Below, piece by piece: positions 7,926 through 15,214 of a stretch of DNA of 64,000 bases. The notes below the pieces were generated by a model. The model was not told the origin of the DNA and made no database searches. It saw nothing but the letters and a program-made list of their open reading frames with translations. Position 1 is the first letter of the stretch, and every line of letters begins with the position of its first letter. Source of the DNA: Fusicatenibacter saccharivorans (GTDB lineage Bacteria; Bacillota; Clostridia; Lachnospirales; Lachnospiraceae); NCBI RefSeq assembly GCF_027667425.1, contig NZ_JAQEGR010000001.1, forward strand, positions 1-64,000, given 5' to 3'. Both the position numbers and the translations under genes were made by a program.

Positions 7926-8188
7926 TGCATTTTTAAAAATATGCGTTTCAAGATTTTTTGAAAGTAAGCGCAAAATAATTCGACGGATTGTGTTGCCCTA
8001 AAAATCAATTCATAATAATCATTAGAGAATGCAAGCATTTCACTTCATTTTCTCTTGCTTGAAATGATAGATGCGAGCATTTTACTCTATTCAAGTTATC
8101 CCTGTGTGTTAGGATAGTTGTCAGTGAAAGATAATTACTTTTGTGGTAGTATGTAGCTATCACAGGAAGGGAGCTTTCGCTATGAACT

Positions 8189-8326
8189 ATGACGAAGAAG
8201 GCGATGGATAAACTGATTACAAGGAAGGAAGCAGCCAGTATACTGGGAATCAGCGTAAAAACACTGGATGCTGTAAGAACAGACGGTTTGATCTCCTATG
8301 TTCAGTATGTGGAAAACGGCTGCTGA
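8189..8326 (+). CDS. Short excisionase/MerR-like helix-turn-helix protein, probably truncated
   Basis: 45-residue ORF from ATG 8189. DKLITRKEAASILGISVKTL is a typical excisionase/MerR-type HTH, followed by a degenerate recognition region and an early stop. Intact excisionase-like proteins are about 65-70 residues, so the C-terminus may be lost. A GGAAGGGAG sits 20-28 nt upstream, nearer to an alternative ATG at 8182 whose frame stops after nine codons. The flanking 7926-8188 and 8327-8421 are AT-rich without recognisable genes. Confidence 0.4.
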   Translation: MTKKAMDKLITRKEAASILGISVKTLDAVRTDGLISYVQYVENGC

Positions 8327-8421
8327 TGCAGTCAGCACAGATTAGGATGACAACGCTGATTGACTATACATCAAAAGTGAAGAACTTGGCTTTGTTGGCA
8401 GTAGTCTACCAGAATTTTTCA

Positions 8422-9444
8422 TTACAGTGTTTTGCTAAAGGAATCCGATGGAGCTATACCCTGGATTTTTCTGTATTCTCTGGGTGACATTTTGACTATA
8501 GACTGAAAAGCGCTTGAAAATTTCCCCTGGGTTTGGTAGCCTACCTGGGAAGCAATATCCGCGATAGTGTCATTTGTTTCCCGTAATAATTTCATAGCCT
8601 GACGCACTCGAAATTCCTTCATATAGGTGGCGATAGGCTGGCCGTAGACTGCCTTGAATATCTCCTTTAGAGTGGAGGTATTTATCAAATACTGTTTGGA
8701 AAGTTCTGCGATCGTAAATCGTTGATCCAAGTGCTCTGTCAACTGTTGATGAATTTCTTTTATCAATTCGGTTTGCTGGGAGAAGTATTGAGTCAATTCT
8801 TTATGCTCCGATTTCATGTTGCTCAAATAAATCAAAATTTCCAGCACCTTTAATTTCAAGAGGGAAATTCGAACGGATACAGGAGCAGAAAAGAGTGGGG
8901 CAAAAATGTGCTCTAAATCGGAACAGGACGGGATTGCGGATGGTTTTCCGGAGCAAAATCGATCCCGTAACTGGTCTGCCTCCACACCGGCATTCTTTAA
9001 AACTTCCGGGCAAATGGAAGAGAGCTGTTTCAGATCCACGGAAATGGAAATTCCCTCTGAATATCCTAGGGGAAACATCATGGCGGAATCCGCGCAGCAG
9101 GCCATACTGTGTGCTGTCACATCACCTGTACCTAAATAGACGGCAGTACCGTCTTGCATATTCCAACCCACGCGACCACTGCGACAATAGTAAATTTCTA
9201 AAACAGAATCCGAAGCATCATGCTGAAACTTGATCTCTGAAGCAAGAAAAACATTGAAGGATACCTCTATTCCAGGAAAAGTTTCATATGCCTCCATACC
9301 CCCTTTTCCAGCGGTAACCGCTCGAAACTGTTCTCCAAAGAGTGTGGTACCCGTTCCGCCAGCACGGCAATGCTTCAAGGCGAGTGTGCCGTTTGGAATC
9401 TTTTGAAATTTTTGAGCGATAACTTTGGATTCTTCTTTTTTCAT
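8422..9444 (-). CDS. AraC-family transcriptional regulator
   Basis: 340-residue regulator. The C-terminal ~95 residues form two HTH motifs (RFTIAELSKQYLINTSTLKE and NDTIADIASQVGYQTQGKFS, ending with the AraC signature around MSPREYRK). The first ~200 residues are an effector domain of the type seen in PchR-like AraC proteins; the ligand is unknown. ATG 9444 is chosen over the longer frame because AAGGAACGCC precedes it and it overlaps the upstream arsR stop as ATGA, so it is translationally coupled. The pair probably answers to a metal- or siderophore-related signal, by inference from the partner. No target operon is adjacent downstream. Confidence 0.87.
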   Translation of the reverse strand: MKKEESKVIAQKFQKIPNGTLALKHCRAGGTGTTLFGEQFRAVTAGKGGMEAYETFPGIEVSFNVFLASEIKFQHDASDSVLEIYYCRSGRVGWNMQDGTAVYLGTGDVTAHSMACCADSAMMFPLGYSEGISISVDLKQLSSICPEVLKNAGVEADQLRDRFCSGKPSAIPSCSDLEHIFAPLFSAPVSVRISLLKLKVLEILIYLSNMKSEHKELTQYFSQQTELIKEIHQQLTEHLDQRFTIAELSKQYLINTSTLKEIFKAVYGQPIATYMKEFRVRQAMKLLRETNDTIADIASQVGYQTQGKFSSAFQSIVKMSPREYRKIQGIAPSDSFSKTL

Positions 9445-9827
9445 GGCGTTCCTTTTTGTTTTTCTACTTGCGACGGACAGGCGATTTTTACAAGCCACTC
9501 AATCATGTGATGGAAATTTCGGGCCTGCTCGGTATCGGCCGCTTTATAATAGACCTCTTTTCCGTCCCGGCGGCTAACGATCAGACCTGCTGATTTCAAC
9601 TGCTTGAGATGGTGAGAAACTGCAGGACTGCTCATATTTACCATGGCTGAAAGATTGATAACACATTCCTCACAGTGGCAAAGCAACCAAAAAATGCGAA
9701 TACGGCTGCCATCCCCCAGCTGCTTGAAAATATCAGCTACGGTTTGAAAGTTTTCTACGCTGGGCATATGTTCCAGTTCCTGCTCGATAGTTTGTCCGTG
9801 GTCGTGTGGTAAGGGGTTCTGAATCAT
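9441..9827 (-). CDS. ArsR/SmtB-family metal-sensing repressor
   Basis: 128-residue winged-helix repressor. The HTH lies around residues 58-80 (NLSAMVNMSSPAVSHHLKQL) followed by the beta wing RRDGKEVYYKAAD. Candidate metal ligands are C50, H51, C52 and C55 in LLCHCEECV, at the helix position used by arsenic/cadmium sensors, plus an N-terminal HDHGQ. GGAGGAGTGC lies upstream of ATG 9827. It is the first gene of a two-gene operon with the AraC regulator; no transporter or resistance gene adjoins it. The metal cannot be named from sequence. Confidence 0.9.
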   Translation of the reverse strand: MIQNPLPHDHGQTIEQELEHMPSVENFQTVADIFKQLGDGSRIRIFWLLCHCEECVINLSAMVNMSSPAVSHHLKQLKSAGLIVSRRDGKEVYYKAADTEQARNFHHMIEWLVKIACPSQVEKQKGTP

Positions 9828-9880
9828 TTAGCACTCCTCCTTAAAGTCTATCTTACCATAGGCTGAAGGAAAAAGAAACT

Positions 9881-10423
9881 TTACTTCTGAAATATTTCTG
9901 GTTCAGGACCAGCGTCATGGGTGTAATCCAAGATACGGACACCATCACCTATCTCTTTCTGCACCAGCTCCCGCATACGTTTGGCAAAAGGACAGGGGTA
10001 ACCAATGGGAGTCATGTGATATTGTTCCAGCACATCTTTCAACGTGATTCCTTGCATTCTTTGTTCCGCTGTTTTTTGAATGTCCAAGTAAAAATCCCGC
10101 AGCACCAGTTGAATATTTACACTCACGCCACAGGCAGGATTGGTGTGGATGTCCTGATGGAGCAGGGGCTTGTTGCCCTCTACTGCCCGATAGGCATCCA
10201 GCAGAGTGATTTTCTCCGGCTCACGAGCCAGAGCAGGTCGGGGATGTCCCTTCACGCTGACCAGCAGTCCTCCCTTCCGCAGGGCGGACATGAGCTGGCG
10301 CACATAGGCAGGATTCGTCTGAATGCTCTCTGCCAGCTTGTTACTGGTCAGGTCGCAGTTTGGGTACAGAGCGATAAAAGCCAGAATATGAACAGCATCG
10401 CTAAGGCGGGTAGAATATTTCAT
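9881..10423 (-). CDS. Rrf2-family transcriptional regulator
   Basis: 180-residue Rrf2 regulator with an N-terminal winged helix (LSDAVHILAFIALYP, LAESIQTNPAYVRQLMSALR) and a dimerization helix. Cysteines are C23, C98 (NPACGVS) and C144 (GYPCPFA). The IscR-type three-cysteine Fe-S cluster motif is not present, so a thiol-switch sensor of the YwnA kind is more likely. It lies divergently 127 bp from the first sirtuin-like gene, and a 12-nt inverted repeat pair occupies the shared region, so it probably represses that operon and itself. The C-terminal tail (residues 130-180) is longer than in minimal members. Confidence 0.88.
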   Translation of the reverse strand: MKYSTRLSDAVHILAFIALYPNCDLTSNKLAESIQTNPAYVRQLMSALRKGGLLVSVKGHPRPALAREPEKITLLDAYRAVEGNKPLLHQDIHTNPACGVSVNIQLVLRDFYLDIQKTAEQRMQGITLKDVLEQYHMTPIGYPCPFAKRMRELVQKEIGDGVRILDYTHDAGPEPEIFQK

Positions 10424-10449
10424 AGCCTGATCTCCTTTTTTACTTTGAT

Positions 10450-10526
10450 GTTATTTTTATTATAACAACATATTGACAGTGACGCAAGAGGATGCTAAAA
10501 TAATTTGAAGTAAGAATAAAAATAAC
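10450..10526 (+). promoter_or_regulatory. Promoter and putative Rrf2 operators of the sirtuin-like operon
   Basis: TTGACA (10473-10478), a 17-nt spacer and TAAAAT (10496-10501) form a near-consensus sigma-A promoter facing the sirtuin-like genes. It is bracketed by GTTATTTTTATT (10450-10461) and its exact reverse complement AATAAAAATAAC (10515-10526). Symmetric sites flanking a promoter between divergent genes suggest dual repression by the Rrf2 regulator. Confidence 0.65.
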
Positions 10527-10550
10527 ACCCACTTGAAAGGAATGGTGACA

Positions 10551-11531
10551 ATGAACTTCTATGATGATCTGGTCATGCAGACCCAGATGAATTATTCCAG
10601 GCACTATCATATCTATGCTTCCGGCGGTACGCCTTATCAGCTGACTGACAAAAAGCCGCTGCCGTATAGCGAACAGATCCATCGTTTGGTACAGGAGGTA
10701 AAGGAAGCTGACTGTGTGGTAGTGGGCGGAGCCTCCGGCCTGTCCGCTGCCGGTGGTGGAGATTTTTACTACGAGGACAACGACTCTTACCGCAAATACT
10801 TCCGCCCTTTTGCCGAGAAGTACCACTTCAAAGGTGCTTTTGCAGGGATGATGCACCCCTGGAAGACAAGGGAAGAGTATTGGGGGTATCTCGCCACATT
10901 CCTTCACACCACCCAGACCGCACCTGTGCGTCATTCCTATTTGGATTTAGACGCTTTGCTGAAAGGCAAGGACTTCTTCATCCTCACCACGAACCAGGAT
11001 ACCCAGTTTGTCAAACTCTACCCGGAGGAGAAGGTGGCAGAGATTCAGGGGGATCACCGCTTCTTCCAGTGTGCCGCCTGTTGTACCGATGACACTTGGG
11101 ATGCGGTAAAGCCGGTGGCTGATATGGTAGCCGCTATGGGGAGTGACACGAAGATTCCCACGGATCTCATTCCCCGATGCCCCCACTGCGGCGGCGAGGC
11201 ATTCCCTTGGGTGCGAGGATATGGGAATTTTCTGCAAGGAAAGAAATACGAAGAACAGTACGAAAAAATTTCTCGCTATGTGCTGGAACACAAAGACAGC
11301 AAAATTTTGTTCCTGGAGCTGGGCGTGGGCCGAATGACTCCCATGTTTATCCAAGAACCTTTCTGGAACATGACCCTCAGCTTTCCCCATGCTCGATATA
11401 TTGCTGTCAACAACAAGTATAACTTCCTGCCCAAGCAGTTGGAGGACAAGGGCATGACCATTGTGGCCGACATTGCTCAAGTGCTACGGGATGCACGGGA
11501 TACCATGGACAGCGGAGATAACGATCGATGA
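10551..11531 (+). CDS. Sirtuin-like protein 1, class M (SirTM)-type, Gln at the catalytic His position
   Basis: 326-residue Sir2-fold protein. The Rossmann start is GGASGLS (59-65). The NAD-ribose motif is TTNQD (146-150), with N148 and D150 retained. The motif normally ending in HG reads EIQGD with Gln166 instead of the catalytic His. Zinc ligands are C174, C177 or C178, C210 and C213 (CPHCGG). His-to-Gln exchange is the hallmark of class M sirtuins, which transfer ADP-ribose to protein rather than deacylate. ATG 10551 is chosen because GAAAGGA lies 9 nt upstream. First gene of a three-paralog operon controlled from an Rrf2-linked promoter; its stop overlaps the next start (ATGA). Substrate unknown; no lipoylated GcvH-L partner is nearby. 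Confidence 0.85.
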   Translation: MNFYDDLVMQTQMNYSRHYHIYASGGTPYQLTDKKPLPYSEQIHRLVQEVKEADCVVVGGASGLSAAGGGDFYYEDNDSYRKYFRPFAEKYHFKGAFAGMMHPWKTREEYWGYLATFLHTTQTAPVRHSYLDLDALLKGKDFFILTTNQDTQFVKLYPEEKVAEIQGDHRFFQCAACCTDDTWDAVKPVADMVAAMGSDTKIPTDLIPRCPHCGGEAFPWVRGYGNFLQGKKYEEQYEKISRYVLEHKDSKILFLELGVGRMTPMFIQEPFWNMTLSFPHARYIAVNNKYNFLPKQLEDKGMTIVADIAQVLRDARDTMDSGDNDR

Positions 11532-12409
11532 GGGGTGGAAACCAAGCGACGCTTCAGGAACTTGCTGAGCGTATTGATCAAGCAGATGCCGTTGTGATCG
11601 GAGGCGGCTCCGGCCTGTCAAGCGCGGCTGGATACGACCACTACCATTGGTCCCCGGCACTTTCGGAGGCATTGGCTCCCTTTCGCGAACAGTATGGCTT
11701 TACCTCTCCGCTGGCTGGATTCTACCATTGCTTTTCCAGCTATGGGGAACAGTGGGGGTATTACAGTCAATATATCCGCTTCATGTGGGAAGCCCCTACT
11801 GGGCAGCCCTATCTGGACCTGCAGGCGCTTGTTGCGGACAAACCTGCTTTTGTTCTGACCACCAATGTGGATCAGCAGTTTTTTCGAGTATTTCCCCAGA
11901 AACAAATTTGCGCCTTTCAGGGAGAATTTAGCTACTGCCAATGCAGTCAGCCCTGCCGGGATGATATTGGGGAAAACCGCGAACTGGTGAAGGAACTGAC
12001 TGGTTGCCTGGCAGGTGTTCGCCTGCCGGAGGAGGCTGTTCCTCGTTGCCCGGATTGCGGGCGGGTGCTGGTGCCCTGGGTACGAGATGATACCTTTCTG
12101 GAGGGAACCTTCTGGCAGGATAGTCTGCATCGCTACCATAGATTCCTGCGACACTGGATAATGGATCAGTCCGACAAAAAAGTCCTGCTGTTGGAACTTG
12201 GCGTGGGTGAGATGACACCCAGTATCATCAAATTGCCCTTCTGGGAACTTACTGCCAAAAACGAAAACGTCTTTTATGCATGTCTTAATCGAGAGGCAGC
12301 TCATAGGCCAGAGCATCTGCGGGGACGCAGCCTGTATCTGCAAGGAGATTTGGCGGAAACTCTGGCTGCCCTCCGGCAGGAGCGATCCATCGCAGCAACC
12401 ATAAAATAG
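11528..12409 (+). CDS. Sirtuin-like protein 2, class M-type, Gln at the catalytic His position
   Basis: 293-residue paralog of its neighbours. Motifs in order: GGGSGLS (25-31), TTNVD (111-115) with N113 and D115, then AFQGEF with Gln131 in the catalytic His place, 18 residues after N113 as in protein 1. Zinc ligands come from C137/C139, C143, C174 and C177 (CPDCG). A conserved LLELGVGEMTPSII loop near residue 225 matches LFLELGVGRMTPMFI of protein 1 and likely lines the NAD site. It overlaps the upstream gene by 4 nt. Activity as an ADP-ribosyltransferase is inferred from the residue pattern; a non-catalytic NAD-binding partner role is possible. Confidence 0.85.
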   Translation: MRGGNQATLQELAERIDQADAVVIGGGSGLSSAAGYDHYHWSPALSEALAPFREQYGFTSPLAGFYHCFSSYGEQWGYYSQYIRFMWEAPTGQPYLDLQALVADKPAFVLTTNVDQQFFRVFPQKQICAFQGEFSYCQCSQPCRDDIGENRELVKELTGCLAGVRLPEEAVPRCPDCGRVLVPWVRDDTFLEGTFWQDSLHRYHRFLRHWIMDQSDKKVLLLELGVGEMTPSIIKLPFWELTAKNENVFYACLNREAAHRPEHLRGRSLYLQGDLAETLAALRQERSIAATIK

Positions 12410-12425
12410 AAAGGAGCGAACAAAT

Positions 12426-13262
12426 ATGGTTGATTGGAACCCTATTGCGAAAAAATTCAGAGAAGCGGACGCTATCCTGATCGGAGCCAGTAACGGCCTG
12501 TCCATCACCGAAGGACTGCATTTGTTTGCGGACAATGCGACTTTTGAAAGACTGTTTGGGGATTTCAAACAAAAATACGGCTTACGTTGTATTTTGCAGG
12601 GCATGATGGCCGGATGGCCCAGCGAGGAGGAAAAATGGGCCTTCTGGGCCCGGCTCATCCATCGTTACTGTGGGCAGTACCAGCCTACGCCGGTGATGAA
12701 CGATTTGAAGGCCATTGTAGGAGAAAAAGATTACTTTGTCGTCACATCAAACGGAGAAGGTCACTTTGAACTGTGTGGCTTCGATCCGACGAAAATCTAT
12801 GAGATTGAGGGCAACTGGATTACTATGCAGTGTGCCCGCCCCTGCCACGATACCCTCTATTCAAGTTTAGAGGTGGCCGAAAAATTATCGGCTGCCGAAC
12901 AGGGCGGCCATGTGCCTACAGAGTTGGTGCCGCGTTGTCCCAAGTGCGGAGGTCCCATGGACATCCACATGGGCGCGGGTCAGAGAATGATCCCGGATAC
13001 CTCTGCCCAGGCACGGTTCCAAAACTTTCTGAAAACCTACCACGGAAAGAAACTGGTGGTTCTGGAGCTGGGCATTGGCTGGCGCAATCAGCTGATCAAG
13101 GCCCCGATGATGCGCCTGGTGGCCGGCGAGCCAAACGCCACTTATGTGACCCTCAATCTTGGTGAGATCTACATTACGGACAATATCAAAGAAAAGTCCT
13201 TCGGTCTGGACGGGCGGCTGGATGAGCTGCTGCCTGCTCTCCGGGAGGCGTGCGAGGCATAA
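12426..13262 (+). CDS. Sirtuin-like protein 3, most divergent paralog (Asp and His positions both replaced)
   Basis: 278 residues. GASNGLS (20-26) keeps the Rossmann start. The ribose motif is TSNGE (107-111), with Glu111 instead of Asp. The HG motif is EIEGN with Glu128 replacing His or Gln. Zinc ligands C136, C140, C171 and C174 (CPKCGG) are intact, and the ELGIGWRNQLIKAP loop parallels the other two. The start follows AAAGGAG, 16 bp after the second gene. Two substitutions in the catalytic site suggest either altered chemistry or a pseudoenzyme subunit of a complex with the first two. The fold assignment is firm; the function is not. Confidence 0.82.
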   Translation: MVDWNPIAKKFREADAILIGASNGLSITEGLHLFADNATFERLFGDFKQKYGLRCILQGMMAGWPSEEEKWAFWARLIHRYCGQYQPTPVMNDLKAIVGEKDYFVVTSNGEGHFELCGFDPTKIYEIEGNWITMQCARPCHDTLYSSLEVAEKLSAAEQGGHVPTELVPRCPKCGGPMDIHMGAGQRMIPDTSAQARFQNFLKTYHGKKLVVLELGIGWRNQLIKAPMMRLVAGEPNATYVTLNLGEIYITDNIKEKSFGLDGRLDELLPALREACEA

Positions 13263-13283
13263 CGATTTCGGAGCAAGTTCAAA

Positions 13284-13859
13284 ATGACTATACGAATGCA
13301 GTGGACAGATGGAAAGATTCGATGCCATTGGGTGAGCCCGACTAATACCACTTATCTGCGATACCATGACGAGGAATGGGGCAGACCGGTCCACGATGAC
13401 CAGTTGCTGTTTGAAATGTTGATTTTGGAGAATTTTCAGGCAGGCCTCACCTGGGAATGTGTCTTAAATAAACGAGAAGCATTTCGCCGTGCTTTTGCCG
13501 GGTTTGATTTACGGAAGGTGGCATCTTATAGCGAAGAAAAATTGACGGCTCTGCAAGCTGACTCTGGAATCATCCGTAACCGGCTGAAAATACGAGCTGC
13601 AGTGGTCAACGCACAAGCGTTTCAAAAGATACAGCAAGAGTGGGGCAGTTTTGACCGATACTTATGGCATTGGACAGATGAAAAGAGCATCCAAGAAGTA
13701 GACAAGGTCAGCTCACCATTATCGGATGCTATCTCAAAAGACTTGAAAAAGCGAGGCATGAAGTTTGTGGGGACCGTAATCATCTATGCCTATTTGCAGG
13801 CGGTGGGAGTTATCAACTCTCATGAATCAGGTTGCTTCCTGAATCCTTTGCAGCAGTAG
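13284..13859 (+). CDS. tag: DNA-3-methyladenine glycosylase I
   Basis: Base-excision enzyme removing 3-methyladenine from alkylated DNA. It is an HhH-fold Tag-family protein whose zinc ligands are visible as C14 (RCHW), H28 (RYHDEEWG), H180 and C184 (HESGC) at the two ends of the chain. The conserved ENFQAGLTWECVLNKREAFR stretch contains the substrate-pocket glutamate and tryptophan. At 191 residues it is complete. It lies 21 bp after the third sirtuin-like gene in the same orientation and may share its transcript, which would link alkylation repair with that operon. A hairpin terminator follows. Confidence 0.93.
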   Translation: MTIRMQWTDGKIRCHWVSPTNTTYLRYHDEEWGRPVHDDQLLFEMLILENFQAGLTWECVLNKREAFRRAFAGFDLRKVASYSEEKLTALQADSGIIRNRLKIRAAVVNAQAFQKIQQEWGSFDRYLWHWTDEKSIQEVDKVSSPLSDAISKDLKKRGMKFVGTVIIYAYLQAVGVINSHESGCFLNPLQQ

Positions 13860-13878
13860 AAAATGCAGAAAATAAAAC

Positions 13879-13915
13879 GCCGGGAAGTTGACTCAAATCG
13901 TCAATGCCTCCCGGC
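13879..13915. terminator. Hairpin terminator between tag and the convergent HxlR gene
   Basis: GCCGGGAAGTTGAC (13879-13892) pairs imperfectly with the segment 13900-13915 ending CTCCCGGC. AT-rich flanks on both sides suit bidirectional termination. Confidence 0.6.
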
Positions 13916-13944
13916 TATTATCTTGCGGATTAGTATAGTTAGAA

Positions 13945-14298
13945 TCATGGTATATATTTCATTCCCCATTGGGAAATGGCGTAAAAGACCGGCAACAGAT
14001 CCCGTCCTTTCTCGGTGAGGGAGTATTCCACTCGTAGGGGCATTTCATTATATTGGATGCGCTGGATCAATTCATCCGCTTCCAGCTCCTTCAGGGCGTT
14101 GGTCAGGGCTGTATTGGTGATGGGCTTGAGAACTTTTTTCAGTTCCCCAAACCGCATGGGACACTTGATGCATAGTTCATAGAGAATTTGGAGTTTCCAT
14201 TTGCCCTGCAGCATTTGAACCACCGGTGTGACCGGGCAGTTTCCATCATCGGTTAGAATGACACTGCCAACCTTTTCTTTGAATTCTTCATAAGTCAT
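13945..14298 (-). CDS. HxlR-family winged-helix regulator
   Basis: 117 residues from ATG 14298 (AGGAAAG upstream). The family signature CPVTPVVQMLQGKWKLQILY includes the redox- or ligand-sensing Cys near residue 21, followed by the recognition helix ITNTALTNALKELEADELIQ and the wing LRVEYSLTEKGRDLLPV. HxlR proteins are often thiol- or aldehyde-responsive repressors. It is divergent from a flavin-reductase-like gene, and a TACTTGA/TCAAGTA inverted repeat lies between them, so it probably controls that gene. It is complete, unlike the HxlR fragment at 7760-7925. Confidence 0.9.
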   Translation of the reverse strand: MTYEEFKEKVGSVILTDDGNCPVTPVVQMLQGKWKLQILYELCIKCPMRFGELKKVLKPITNTALTNALKELEADELIQRIQYNEMPLRVEYSLTEKGRDLLPVFYAISQWGMKYIP

Positions 14299-14359
14299 GA
14301 TTGGATCTTTCCTCGTCTTTTGCAGTATACTTTTTGATACCAGGTACAAATAATTTGCG

Positions 14360-14386
14360 TACTTGAACAAAAATTGCTGTCAAGTA
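14360..14386. promoter_or_regulatory. Putative HxlR operator
   Basis: Perfect inverted repeat TACTTGA (14360-14366) and TCAAGTA (14380-14386) with a 13-nt spacer, in the intergenic region between the divergent HxlR and flavin-reductase genes. Confidence 0.6.
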
Positions 14387-14452
14387 TAATAAATATATCA
14401 CTGGTTGGCCATGCAGTCAACGACTGAAATTTCTCAGAAAGGTCTGAATGAT

Positions 14453-14956
14453 ATGAAAGAACTGAACATTATGGAGGCTACTGTTCTGACCTCCCCCAAT
14501 CCGCTGACATTGATCTGCTCTAAAAAGGAGGATGGTTCTACGAACCTGGCTCCCATTTGCTTTGTGTCTTACCTCTCCTTCAATCCGCCTATGGTGGGTT
14601 TCGCCACTGGCAAACAGTCCCACACCGGCAAGCGTGTGCGTGAGACCGGCAAAGTCATTGTCACTGTTCCCTGTGAGAGTCTGGCAGGCGCAGTAATGGC
14701 CTGCGGAGCATCTACCGGTGCCGAGACCGACAAGGTGGCCGCCAACAACATCGAGATGATGGCTGTGGATGGCAGTGATATCCAGATTCCGGTGGATACT
14801 CGTCTGGCGATGGTGGCCACCCTGCAGCAGTCGGTGGAAGTTGGCGACCATATCCTGCACATCTGTCAGGTGGACAAGTTCCTGGGCGATGAGGACAAGA
14901 AGGGGCTGTATGCCTGGAACGGCTTCGGGAAAGTTGCACCTGCGGCAGAAGGCTAA
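14453..14956 (+). CDS. Flavin reductase-like domain protein
   Basis: 167-residue flavin-reductase (DIM6/NTAB-like) fold protein that would bind FMN and reduce it or use it in a small-molecule reduction. The typical N-terminus (TVLTSPNPLTLICSKKEDGS) is followed by FVSYLSFNPPMVGFATGKQS, the flavin-phosphate-binding strand-loop, and HTGKRVRETGKVIVTVP. The start is ATG 14453 with AGAAAGG 10 nt upstream; a longer frame from 14405 lacks a site. It is divergent from an HxlR regulator, a common arrangement for redox-induced flavoproteins. The partner oxidoreductase is not evident. Confidence 0.85.
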   Translation: MKELNIMEATVLTSPNPLTLICSKKEDGSTNLAPICFVSYLSFNPPMVGFATGKQSHTGKRVRETGKVIVTVPCESLAGAVMACGASTGAETDKVAANNIEMMAVDGSDIQIPVDTRLAMVATLQQSVEVGDHILHICQVDKFLGDEDKKGLYAWNGFGKVAPAAEG

Positions 14957-15007
14957 ATCTTAAAACGGTAAGGAGGCATCAGCGGTGGCCGTTTGTATTA
15001 AATTGAG

Positions 15008-15214
15008 TGGATCGTCATTGGGACTGAGACCGGACATAGGAAGGGCAAAGCCGTATCGAAACCGGAATGGGTGTGGAACCTGACACATCAGGCCCATGAG
15101 CTTGGCATCCCTGTATTTATGAAGGAAGATCTGCTTCCTATCATGGGAGAGGCACAGATGGTACAAGAATTTCCCCCGGCTTTTTACCGGGTATTGGAGG
15201 AACAGAAGACATGA
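15008..15214 (+). pseudogene. DUF5131 (phage Gp37/Gp68-like) protein, C-terminal remnant
   Basis: The frame starting at 15008 reads WIVIGTETGHRKGKAVSKPE, then WVWNLTHQAHELGIPVFMKE and EFPPAFYRVLEEQKT. This is the C-terminal third of DUF5131 radical-SAM-like proteins. No start codon or CxxxCxxC region is present. Its stop overlaps the ATG of the following SPL-like gene (ATGA at 15211-15214), so the two were once, and may still be, co-translated. Confidence 0.65.
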
